From: Actinocrinis sp035946395
GTDB lineage: Bacteria > Actinomycetota > Actinomycetes > Streptomycetales > Catenulisporaceae
Direction of reading: 5' to 3'
Assembly (NCBI RefSeq): GCF_035946395.1
Contig: NZ_DASYZI010000144.1
Location: forward strand, 16,940-80,939
DNA length: 64,000 bases
Positions 9,140 to 18,000 of this stretch are shown one piece after another (within the stretch, counting starts at the first letter, position 1; every line of letters begins with the position of its first letter). Made by a program: the position numbers and the translations under genes. The notes beneath the pieces were generated by a model, which ran no database searches, was not told the DNA's origin, and saw only the letters and a list, made by a program, of their open reading frames with translations.

Positions 9140-10134
9140 ATGCCCTCCCTGGGTTCGCCGCCCGGCTTCCCGCCGAGCAGCCGCAGCGTGTTGCCGCTCA
9201 TGATCCGCCGCCGGGCCGAGGCCTTGACGTCGCGGAAGACCGCGGTGTCGCCGGTGAACTCCTTGACCAGTTGGCCGAGCGAGGCGGAGAGCCGGAAGGC
9301 CGGCCAGCAGGTCCCGAACAGGATCTTGTGGTCGATGCCCTGCCGGAACAGGCCATTGAGATGCGCCTGCCAGCCGTCCGCGTTCAGCACCGCGTGGAAC
9401 TGGCTGATGTCCAGATAGACGTTCGGCCGGTGCCAGCACAGATATGAGGCCTCTTCGACGTGCGTCACGCCGCCGTGGCCGAGGACGAAGTTCACCGCCG
9501 GGAAGTCCCGGGCGGCCTCGTCTATCATCAGCGGCTGCCCGTAGGTGAAGTCGAGCGGCCCCCAGCCGGGGCCGGTGTGGCTGAGCACCGGCAGGCCGCG
9601 CTGCGCGCAGACTTCGAAGTAGGGGTAGAGCCGCCGGTCGCTCGGCGAGTAGCCGCACGGCGGGTAGAGCTTCAGCCCGGCGAACCCGTACTCGGTGACG
9701 CAGCGCTCGAACAGTTCGACGCCGTCCGGGCCGCAGCGGGGGTCGACACCCCAGAAGACTTCGAACCGGCCCGGGTGCCGGCGCAGCACCCGGTCGTGCA
9801 GGGCGGCCAGTTCCGGCGCGCTCAGCGCGCACTTGGCCGCGTACGTGAAGTCCGGCGCCAGCACGACGGCCCGGTCCACTCCGGCGGCGTCCATCTCGGC
9901 GACCAGGCGATCACCGTCGGGGTCCTGATACATACCGAGTACGCGTTCGTGGATCTTGTCCCGGCTCACCTTGTACCCGTACGCGGCCATCCGGTGGTAG
10001 GTGTTCTCGGCCTGCTCGTCGAGGAAGGCGCGCGGGATCGCGAGCTCGGTCGCGAGGTTCACCTGCGCGTCCACGATCTGCGCTCGCGCCGCGGTGGAGT
10101 CGGCGGCTGAGCCAGGAGCATCCACGCCGGTCAC
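9136..10134 (-). CDS. Amidohydrolase 2 paralogue with degenerate metal site, possible pseudoenzyme
   Basis: 332 residues, same fold and conserved blocks as its neighbour at 7839-8888 (KLYPPCGYSPSD, LGHGGVTHV, HKILFGT). The position of the HxH motif reads DAQVNL, so both first histidines are replaced. The usual FGTDWP reads FGTCWP, so the catalytic/metal aspartate is replaced by cysteine. SHTGP and LGHGG remain. If the family mechanism applies, this protein should not bind metal normally and may be a structural partner of the active paralogue or use different chemistry. GTG start at 10134, overlapping the ligase stop by 4 bp. Confidence 0.88.
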   Translation of the reverse strand: MTGVDAPGSAADSTAARAQIVDAQVNLATELAIPRAFLDEQAENTYHRMAAYGYKVSRDKIHERVLGMYQDPDGDRLVAEMDAAGVDRAVVLAPDFTYAAKCALSAPELAALHDRVLRRHPGRFEVFWGVDPRCGPDGVELFERCVTEYGFAGLKLYPPCGYSPSDRRLYPYFEVCAQRGLPVLSHTGPGWGPLDFTYGQPLMIDEAARDFPAVNFVLGHGGVTHVEEASYLCWHRPNVYLDISQFHAVLNADGWQAHLNGLFRQGIDHKILFGTCWPAFRLSASLGQLVKEFTGDTAVFRDVKASARRRIMSGNTLRLLGGKPGGEPREGM

Positions 10135-11606
10135 CCGTTCGCCCCTTCGGCGGCCTGCCGGGCGAAGTAGTCGGCCGCGAGGCGCCGGCTGAGCTTCAGG
10201 TTCGCCGTCATGAACCGCGGGTCGGCGCGCAGCGGCTTGTCGCAGAACACCACCGAGGCGATGCGCCGGTACGAGTCAAGGCTCTGGTTGACCTCCTCGA
10301 TCCGCAGCCGGATCGCCTTGCGCAGGTCCTCGTCGGCCGGATCGTCCGGCGTGACGATCGCGCCGAGCCGGTTGGACTGCGGCGTGGGCACGACGACGAG
10401 CTCGGCGAGCCGGTCGATCCCGGCGAACGCCGCCTCGATCTCGGCCGGATGGACCTTGCGGCCGCTGCCCAGCGCGATCACGTCCTTCTTGCGGCCGATC
10501 AGGGTGAGGTAGCCGTCGGCGTCGAGCGAGCCGTAGTCGCCGGTCGCGATCGAGCCGCCGGCCAGGAACACCTCGTCGCCCTCGCCGGCGTCCTGGAAGT
10601 AGCCAAGGCTCAGCGGCGCCGGGCGGTTGATGAGCAGTTCGCCGTCGGGCAGGAACGTCATCGCCTGCGGGTCGATCAGCCGGCCGACCGTGCCGACCCG
10701 GTACGCGTCGGGCGTGTTCCAGGCGATCATCCCGCACTCGGTCAGCCCGTACGCCTCAAGCAGCGGCACCCCGCCCGCCCAGAACCGGTCCAGCGTCTCG
10801 CGCCGGATCGGCGCCATGCCGGTGATCAGGAATCTGACGTTGCCGCCGAGGAACTCGCCGAGCGACGCGCCCGCGCCGGTCTTGCCGTACAGCTGGATCG
10901 TCGCGTCGTAGAACACCGGCGGCCCGATGACGAAGGTGGGCCGCTCCGCCTTCAGCGCGGCGAAGACCCGGTTGTAGGGCGCCAGCACGAGGTCCGCCCC
11001 GGCCCACAGACAGCAGTAGACGGACAGCCGCTGCTGGTAGTTCGACAGCGGAAGGAAGATCAGGTGACGGTCCGCGGCGCTGATGCGGTAGGCGTCGATG
11101 AACCGGCTGATGACGTATTCGGTCCCGCCAACGCTGATGTTCAGGCCCTTGAGTTTGCCGGCGGTGCCGGACGAGTAGACCAGGCTGTGCAGGTCCTCGT
11201 CGCCGATCGCCGGGGCGTCGGCCGCGCGTCCCGCCGGGCCGTCTTCGGGGGCGAACACGTGGTCGTGCCCGGATGGCACACCGTCCGCGATCAGCAGGGC
11301 AAGCCCGTGCCTGCGCACGAACGCGTCCGGATCGTCAAGAGCCGTGTCGTCGGCGAAGGCCTTGACCAGCGCGCCGATCTCGTTCGCCGCCAGGTCCCAC
11401 GACACCCAGTCGACGCTGTTCTTCGCCCGGATCCCGATCAGCTGTCCGGCGCGCACGCCCGCCTCGGTCAGCTGCCGCGCCCGCGCCCGGACCAGGTCGG
11501 CGAGTTCGGCGTGCGTGAGCGCGCGGCGTTTTCCCGCGCCGTCGATCTCCACCACGAGCGCGCTCTTGTCGCGGCCGTAGCGTTCGGCCAGTTCTGCCAA
11601 TCGCAT
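10131..11606 (-). CDS. Acyl-CoA/acyl-ACP synthetase (AMP-forming ligase)
   Basis: 491 residues. ANL-superfamily ligase that adenylates a carboxylic acid and passes it to CoA or a carrier. Visible motifs: VYSSGTAGKLKG (P-loop, weaker than the usual SSGTTGxPKG), EAYGLTECG, TGDYGSLDADGYLTLIGRKKD and a C-terminal lysine in TANLKLSRR. The sequence resembles long-chain fatty acid ligases more than NRPS A domains. ATG 11606 is chosen because AAAGGAACGG lies directly upstream. The gene follows the aminotransferase by 13 bp and overlaps the amidohydrolase-like gene. With the ACP two genes downstream, fatty acyl-ACP formation is the likely role. Confidence 0.88.
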   Translation of the reverse strand: MRLAELAERYGRDKSALVVEIDGAGKRRALTHAELADLVRARARQLTEAGVRAGQLIGIRAKNSVDWVSWDLAANEIGALVKAFADDTALDDPDAFVRRHGLALLIADGVPSGHDHVFAPEDGPAGRAADAPAIGDEDLHSLVYSSGTAGKLKGLNISVGGTEYVISRFIDAYRISAADRHLIFLPLSNYQQRLSVYCCLWAGADLVLAPYNRVFAALKAERPTFVIGPPVFYDATIQLYGKTGAGASLGEFLGGNVRFLITGMAPIRRETLDRFWAGGVPLLEAYGLTECGMIAWNTPDAYRVGTVGRLIDPQAMTFLPDGELLINRPAPLSLGYFQDAGEGDEVFLAGGSIATGDYGSLDADGYLTLIGRKKDVIALGSGRKVHPAEIEAAFAGIDRLAELVVVPTPQSNRLGAIVTPDDPADEDLRKAIRLRIEEVNQSLDSYRRIASVVFCDKPLRADPRFMTANLKLSRRLAADYFARQAAEGANG

Positions 11607-11619
11607 GCTTTCCGTTCCT

Positions 11620-13341
11620 TTACCCTCGGTGGGCCGCGGACGGCTCGAAGAGTGCGGATTCAAGGTGCGCGGCGAGTTCGGCGAGCCGCTGTGCGACGAA
11701 GTAGGCGATCCGGCCGCCGACCATGTCCTCGTACGCGCCGCTGCCGGTGTCCCAGTCGACGTGGACGGTCACCGCGCAGCCGCCGTCGTCCGCGCGCCGG
11801 ACCGAGACGGTGCGTTCGAGCCTGCGCCACAGCCAGCAGGGTTCTGCGGAAAGCGCGACGCCGTCCGGCAACTGCCCGACCCGGTCGGTCCACACCACGA
11901 GGTCGTGCCCCAGCGTCCCGGCGAACCCGGGATCGGGTCCCGGCGCGGCCTCGTCCTGCGGGAGCAGGGCGAACGGATCGAGCAGCCGCGGCCGGTCGCG
12001 CAGCCGTTCCAGAACCTCGTCGGCGGACGCGTCGAGTCGCAGCACGCGAACTATCGGAGCCTGCGTCAGCTCCTCTTCCGCCGCCGACGCGTTGCCGGCC
12101 TTCGAGCGGTGCGCGCTGAGCGCGACGAGTACGTTCTCCAGCGCGTCCAGCCCGAAGTCGAGGTCTTCCATCGAGATCACCAACGGCGGCTGGATTCGCA
12201 GCACCTTGGGGTTGTAGAGCGAGTAGGTCGAGGTCACCCGCGCTTCGAGCAGCAGCCCGAGGGCCGCCCCGGCCAGGGCCTCGTCGTGGAATTCGAGGCC
12301 GTGCATCATGCCGAGTCCGCGGTGTTCCCGCACCAGGCCGGGAAAGCGGACGGCCAGCGCTTCGAGCCGTTCATCGATGATCAGGGCCTTGCGCTCGACG
12401 TCGGCCAGGAACGCCGGCTCGGACGCGATCTCGACCGCTTCGAGGCCCACCCGGCAGGACAGCGGGTTGCCGCCGAGGCTGGAGCCGAACGTGGAGGGCT
12501 GCTCCCGCAGCGCCTTCCACACCTCCTCGGTCCCGATGACCGCGGAAATCGGCAGCATGCCGCCGCCGAACGCCTTCCCGATGCACACCAGGTCCGGGGT
12601 GATCCCGAACCGTTCGAACGCGAAGAAGGTGCCGCAGCGTCCGAACGCCGTCTGCATCTCGTCGAGGATCAGCAGCGCCCCGGCCTGCGTGCACAGGCGG
12701 CGCACCTCGCGCAGGTACTGCGGCGGCGGGACGATCACGCCGCCCTCCGCCTGGACCGGCTCCAGCAGGACCGCGGCGGTATCCGCGTCGAGGGCGGCCT
12801 CAAGTGCCGGCAGGTCACCGAACGGGACCTGCCGGAACCCGTCAAGGAACGGGCTGAACAGCGCGGCGTGCTCGGCTCGGCCCGAGGCGCTCAGCGCGCC
12901 GAAGGTCTTGCCGTGGAAGCAGTCAACGGCGGTGACGAAGCCGGGGCGCCCGGTGGCGGCCCGCGCCAGTTTGAGCGCGTTGTCGATCGTCTCGCCGCCG
13001 CTGTTGGCCAGATACGCGAACGGCAGCCGGTTCCCGGTCAGCCGCGCCAGCCGCTCGGTGAGCCGGATCTGCTCCCGCTCGAACATGATCTTGGTGCTGT
13101 TCAGCCGCCCCGTGTCCAGCTGCTCGCGCAGCGCGGCGACGACGCGCTCGTGCGAGTAGCCGAAGGACTGGTTTCCGTACTGGTCGAACATCGCCAGGAA
13201 GCGGTTGCCGTGTTCGTCCACGACGTGGCTGGCGCGCCCTTCGCCCTGGACGCCGCAGCCCATGACGAAGGCCATCGTCGAATAGACGGGATGGTTGTGC
13301 GCCGCCTTGCTCTCGGCGAGGATCTGCCGCTCGGTTCGCAT
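11620..13341 (-). CDS. Class III aminotransferase fused to a C-terminal SRPBCC-like domain
   Basis: 573 residues, well above the ~430 usual for class III aminotransferases. Residues 1 to about 430 are the PLP enzyme: YLANSGGETIDNALKLAR near 110, the aspartate motif LILDEMQTAFGR, and the PLP lysine in CIGKAFGGGMLPISA. Residues ~435-573 form a second domain (PIVRVLRLDASADEVLERL to MVGGRIAYFVAQRLAELAAHLE) whose layout suggests a START/SRPBCC-type hydrophobic-pocket fold; that call is by eye. The fusion could hold an acyl or polyketide-like substrate for transamination. ATG 13341 is used, with CAGGAACAGG upstream. It sits 13 bp from each neighbouring gene in the operon. Confidence 0.85.
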   Translation of the reverse strand: MRTERQILAESKAAHNHPVYSTMAFVMGCGVQGEGRASHVVDEHGNRFLAMFDQYGNQSFGYSHERVVAALREQLDTGRLNSTKIMFEREQIRLTERLARLTGNRLPFAYLANSGGETIDNALKLARAATGRPGFVTAVDCFHGKTFGALSASGRAEHAALFSPFLDGFRQVPFGDLPALEAALDADTAAVLLEPVQAEGGVIVPPPQYLREVRRLCTQAGALLILDEMQTAFGRCGTFFAFERFGITPDLVCIGKAFGGGMLPISAVIGTEEVWKALREQPSTFGSSLGGNPLSCRVGLEAVEIASEPAFLADVERKALIIDERLEALAVRFPGLVREHRGLGMMHGLEFHDEALAGAALGLLLEARVTSTYSLYNPKVLRIQPPLVISMEDLDFGLDALENVLVALSAHRSKAGNASAAEEELTQAPIVRVLRLDASADEVLERLRDRPRLLDPFALLPQDEAAPGPDPGFAGTLGHDLVVWTDRVGQLPDGVALSAEPCWLWRRLERTVSVRRADDGGCAVTVHVDWDTGSGAYEDMVGGRIAYFVAQRLAELAAHLESALFEPSAAHRG

Positions 13342-13354
13342 GGACCTGTTCCTG

Positions 13355-14086
13355 TCAGTCGGCGTCGCGGGCGCGGGCGTGGTCGTCGTAGTCGTGGAAG
13401 AAGTACTGGAGCGGCACGTTGCGCCCCTCCCGGTCCGCGCGCGCACGGCGGCCCGCGTCGGGCAGGTCGAGTACCGCGACCACGCTGAGCGGGGCGCCGA
13501 GGAACCGGGCGTCCCGGTACGCGGGGCCGACCGGGACGAACCCGATCTGCCGGTAGAAGCCGCGCAATCCGCCGTCCTGCTCGGCGAAGAAGTCGCCGAG
13601 GACGTGCGTGGCCGCGTATTCGGCGATGCTGAACAGCAGCGCGGTGCGCATCAGGGCCATGCCGATCGCCTTGCCGCGCGCCCGCGGCACGGTCATCAGG
13701 TGGCCGAACTCGACCAGGCGGTTGCCGGGACGCAGCGCCGCGACGTCGACCATGTCCTCGCACGGCAGGCCGGCCTGCGTGTCGGGCACCACCTTGATCG
13801 TGCCGACCGGCTCGGCGCCGTCCGCGGCCAGGATGTACACCGCGTTCCCGTCGAACCTGTCGAAGGTGTCCGCGGTGTCGGAGGTGTCGCCCAGCCGCCC
13901 CTGGTCCTGGACGTACACCTCGTCACGCAACTTGATCACGTCGGACTTGTCCGCCGGCGATTCGGCGATCCGGAACGTCACTGTGTCGATCGCCGCTGCA
14001 TCCATCGCCGCTGAGTTGATCGCCGCCGCGTCCATCGCCACTGCACTCGTGTCCACCGCGGACGCTGCGTCTAGTGAGGACTCCAT
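13355..14086 (-). CDS. GNAT-fold acyltransferase, FeeM/autoinducer-synthase-like
   Basis: 243 residues. The body matches the acyl-homoserine-lactone synthase/FeeM branch of the GNAT fold: LRDEVYVQDQGRL near the N-terminus, VGTIKVVPD, EFGHLMTVPRARGKAIGMALM (acyl donor-binding loop) and GFYRQIGFVPVG. FeeM-type enzymes transfer a fatty acyl group from ACP to an amino acid amine. Start chosen at ATG 14086, 4 bp after the desaturase stop, with GGTGA upstream. Residues ~2-35 are an Ala-rich run of short repeats (MDAAAI variants), probably a flexible linker. In this operon the ACP, ligase and desaturase could provide the acyl donor. Confidence 0.7.
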   Translation of the reverse strand: MESSLDAASAVDTSAVAMDAAAINSAAMDAAAIDTVTFRIAESPADKSDVIKLRDEVYVQDQGRLGDTSDTADTFDRFDGNAVYILAADGAEPVGTIKVVPDTQAGLPCEDMVDVAALRPGNRLVEFGHLMTVPRARGKAIGMALMRTALLFSIAEYAATHVLGDFFAEQDGGLRGFYRQIGFVPVGPAYRDARFLGAPLSVVAVLDLPDAGRRARADREGRNVPLQYFFHDYDDHARARDAD

Positions 14087-14090
14087 CGTG

Positions 14091-15044
14091 TCACCGGCCC
14101 CGGACCAGTTCGCGGAAGTACTTGACATAGCCCGGCTGGAAGTGGATCAGCCGGTCGCGAACCTCGGCGTGCAGCTCCGGCAGGCGCTCGATCGGCAGAT
14201 TCGGCATCAGGTGGTGCTCGACGTGGTAGTTGTTGCCGTTGGTGAACCAGGTCATCAGCCGGTTGGAGCGGATCGTCCTGGTGTTCGCGAACGGATCCTC
14301 GCTGAGCGTCTCGCAGCGGAAGTGCTCCGGCAGCTCGATCGCGGCGTGCACCGGACCAGCAACGAGCACCAACGGCAGCAGCCACACCCATACGACGGCG
14401 GCTGAACCCGCCGCCGCCGACCACGCCACGGACCCGAGGAGCACGGCCAGGATCACGTAGTGGTCCCGGCGGATGCGGCGGGAGGTCGACGCCGTCTCCC
14501 CGGCGAACTCCCGCCCGCGCACCGCGCGCAGCGAACTCGCACCGAACGCCGCGTAGTGGCGCAGCATCGAGAAACGCAGCAGCCAGGAGAGCGCGACGCC
14601 CGTCCGCGACCGGTCCCCCTGCACGCCGTACTGATCGCCGTAGTCGAAGAACTCGCGGTTCGCCGGTGTCCCGAGGTCGCGGTGGTGCCGAAGATGCGTC
14701 GCCCGGTACGCCGAGAACGAGATGAGCATCGGGATGCCGAGGACGATGCCCGCGACCGCGTTCGCCGCGCGGTTGCGCAGGCCGAGGCCGTGCAGGGCCT
14801 GGTGCTGCAACTCGGCCGCGTGCGCGAACATCAGCCCGAGCAGGAGGGTGCCGGGGATCCGCGCGGCGATCGGGGCCTGGAGCGCGAGCAGCGCGCCGAG
14901 CGCCGTCAGGGCCGCGCACAGCGCGAGTTTCAGGACGAAGGCCGTGCCGACGACCTCGGTGCGCAGGTGCTTGACCGTCGCGCGCACCTGCGGTCTGCCG
15001 GGCGGCCCGCCGCCGGCCGGATACCGGACTGAGGTTGGTTCCAT
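14091..15044 (-). CDS. Membrane fatty acid desaturase-family di-iron enzyme
   Basis: 317 residues with about four to five membrane segments. The three histidine boxes of integral membrane desaturases/hydroxylases are present: QHQALH (HxxxH) near 80, HLRHH (HxxHH) near 117, and NNYHVEHH (HxxHH) near 275. It would introduce a double or triple bond, or a hydroxyl, into an acyl chain using a di-iron centre. It follows the NRPS gene by 34 bp and precedes the acyltransferase by 4 bp. Together with ACP and ligase it recalls the JamA/JamB/JamC-type three-gene set for terminal alkynes; the exact reaction cannot be told from these motifs. Confidence 0.92.
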   Translation of the reverse strand: MEPTSVRYPAGGGPPGRPQVRATVKHLRTEVVGTAFVLKLALCAALTALGALLALQAPIAARIPGTLLLGLMFAHAAELQHQALHGLGLRNRAANAVAGIVLGIPMLISFSAYRATHLRHHRDLGTPANREFFDYGDQYGVQGDRSRTGVALSWLLRFSMLRHYAAFGASSLRAVRGREFAGETASTSRRIRRDHYVILAVLLGSVAWSAAAGSAAVVWVWLLPLVLVAGPVHAAIELPEHFRCETLSEDPFANTRTIRSNRLMTWFTNGNNYHVEHHLMPNLPIERLPELHAEVRDRLIHFQPGYVKYFRELVRGR

Positions 15045-15078
15045 GATTTCCCCGTCGTATCAGCGGTCTTACGTCACG

Positions 15079-18000
15079 TCAGCCGGCACGGTCGCGCACC
15101 AGCTGCGCCAGCCCGGCGACCGTGGGCGTGTCGAACAGGTCCCGCACGGCGAGTTCCACGCCCGTCGCGTTGCGGATCCGCCCGATCAGGCGGACCGCGG
15201 AGAGCGAGTGCCCGCCCTTGTCGAAGAAGCTGTCGTCGATGCCGACCTCGGTGTTGCCGAGGATCGCGGTGAACAACCCGAGCAGGGTCTCCTCGGTCTG
15301 GTCACGCGGCCCGCGGCCCGGCTCGGCCGACCCTGATCCGGCCGACCCTGATCCGGGCGCGTCCGCGCCGGGCGCCGGCAGCGCCGCGCGGTCGAGCTTC
15401 CCGCTCGGCGTCAGCGGCAACGCGTCCAGAACCACGACCGCTGAGGGCGTCATGTGCGCCGGCAGCGTCTCCGCGACCGTCGCCCGCAGCCGCGCGGGAT
15501 CAACCGGCTCACCCGGCCCGGCGACGACATAACCGATCAGCCGTCTGTCGCCCGGTTCGAACTCCAGTACCGTTGCCGCCGCGCGCGCCACACCGGGACC
15601 ACGCGCGAGCGCGGCCTCCACCTCTCCCAGTTCGATGCGGAAACCGCGCAGCTTGACCTGATTGTCGGCGCGGCCGACGAAGACGAGTTCGCCCGCGCCG
15701 TTCCAGCGCACCAGATCGCCGGTGCGGTACATGTGCGCGCCCGGGTCGGCGAAGTGATCGGGCACGAACCGCTGCGCGGTCAGCTCGGGCCGGTCGAGAT
15801 AGCCCTTCGAGACCCCGGCGCCGCCGACGTGCAATTCACCGACGGCGCCCACGGGAACGAGTTGCCCGTGCGGATCCAGCACGTACGCCCTGACGTTGCG
15901 CAGCGGCGTGCCGATCGGCGGCGCCGCCGCCTGAGCGGGCGTCAGCGGCTCGCTCATCGCGGTCGAGATGGTGGCCTCGGTCGGTCCGTAGCCGTTGAAC
16001 AGCCGGCACCGGGTGGACCAGAGCTCGATGACCCTCGGCGAGCTGGCCTCCCCGACGACAGACACGGTGATGCCGGCGGGTAGATCCTCCGGCGACATCA
16101 CCTCCAGCGCGGACGGCGGCAGGACCAGGTCGTTGACGCCGGTCCGCGCGACCAGCCGGGCGAGCGCGGGCCCCGGGGCCAGCTGCTCGGCCGGCGCGCC
16201 GACCAGCGTGCCGCCGTTGAGCAGGGACTGCGTCATCTCCCCGACGAAGGCGTCGAAGCTGGCCGAGGCGAACTGGAGCGTGCGGCCGGACGGCCCCGAG
16301 CCGAGGCGGTCGATCATCGCGGCGGTCACGTTGACCACCCCGCGATGCCCGACGACGACTCCCTTCGGCACGCCGGTCGAACCCGAGGTGTAAATGACGT
16401 ACGCGGGCCGATCCGTCGGCGGCGGCTCGGCGAAGTCCTGCTCGCCCAGGTCGTCCTCGGACAGCTGCGCCAGAGTCCTGACGAGGTCGTCGTCGTCGAG
16501 GACGAGGCAGTCGCCGCCGATCGCGGCGGCCAGGGCGGCGGTGGTCGAATGCAGCAGCGTCACCACCGGCTTGGCGTCGGCCGCCATGAACGAGATCCGG
16601 GAGACCGGGTAGGCGGCGTCCAGCGGCAGAAAGGCGGCGCCCGACTTGAGCACCGCCAGCGCGGCGGTGTGCAGGTCGAGCGAGCGCGGCAGCGCCAGCG
16701 CGACCACGCGGCCGACGCCGGCGCCCCGCGCCACCAGATGGCGGGCGAGGCGGTTGGCTCGGCCGTTGAGCTGCGCGTAGCTGAGCGTCACGCCGTCGAA
16801 CTCAAGCGCGGGGGCGTACGGCGTGCGCTTCGCCCACGCCTCGAACAACCCGTTCACCGTCGTATCCGGGGTCTGCGACGCCGGCCCGGTCCCCCAGGCC
16901 AGCAGCCGGTCGCGCTCGGCCGGGCCGACCAGGCCGAGCCGGCCGAGCGCGGCGTCCGGACCGGCCGCGAGCACCCCGTCCAGGAAGTACAGCAGCCTCT
17001 TGAGATGATCCTCGGCCTCTTCGGGCCGGTACAGGTCCGGGTGGGTGTCCAGGTGGATCTCCAGAGCACCGTCGGACGAGACCTGATGGAACGTGACCGT
17101 CAGATCGTCGGTGGCGACGCGTGAGACGTTGCGCACCGTGGCGGGGTGACCGGCGAAACCGAGCTTGTAGTCGAAACCCAGGACATTGAGCACCGGGCCC
17201 CATAGCGCACGACCGCGTGCCCCCGGCCCCAGGTCCCGCACCAGCTGCTCGGACGGATAACGGCAGTGCTGGAGCATCTCGCGCGCGTCGCGCTCGACCT
17301 GCCGTAAGTACTCTGCCACGCCGGTCCCCGGCTCGGATCGCACGCGCAGCGGCAGCCCGTTGGTGAGCATGCCGGGGACGCGCTGGTCGCCCGGCGTCAT
17401 CCGCGCCGCGATGGGCAGGCCGAGGACCACCTCGTCCTCGCCGGTGAAGCGCGCCACGTAGGCGCCCATCACGCCGATCGCCAGCGTCGTCCACGCGACG
17501 CCGAACCGCTCGGCCGCCAGGCGCAGACGCTCGGTCCGCTCCGGCCCCACGGCGACGCGATGGTGCTGGATACCGCGGGTGCCCGGCAGCCGCGTGCCGG
17601 TGAGCCTGACCGGTTCGGGCCGGTCGCGCACCTGCTCCAGCCAGTAGTCGCGGTCCCGGGCGTACCGCGCGGACGCGCGATAGCGCGCCTCACTGTCGAG
17701 GAGCGCCTGGAACGGAAGGAAGCCCTCGCCGTCGTCGGGCAAGCCCTCCACGAGAGCGGTGTAGACGGCGGCGGTCCGGTTGTGCAGCAGGGCGAGGCTC
17801 CAGCCGTCGACGACGGCGTGGTGGACGCGCCGGTAGAGCGTGAAGCGGCGGTCCTCCAGCTTGAACAGCGCCGTGGTGCACAGCGCGCCGCCCGTCAGCT
17901 CGAAAGGGCGGCCGGTGTCCGCCGCGATCCATGCCCCGGCCGCATCGTCCGGGTCGGACTCGCCGGAGAAGTCGAGGTAGTGCAGCGGTTCGCCGGGCGC

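Noticed and set aside
10449..12119. 556-codon plus-strand open frame
   Set aside because: Antisense to the ligase and the aminotransferase fusion, both with complete active-site motifs.
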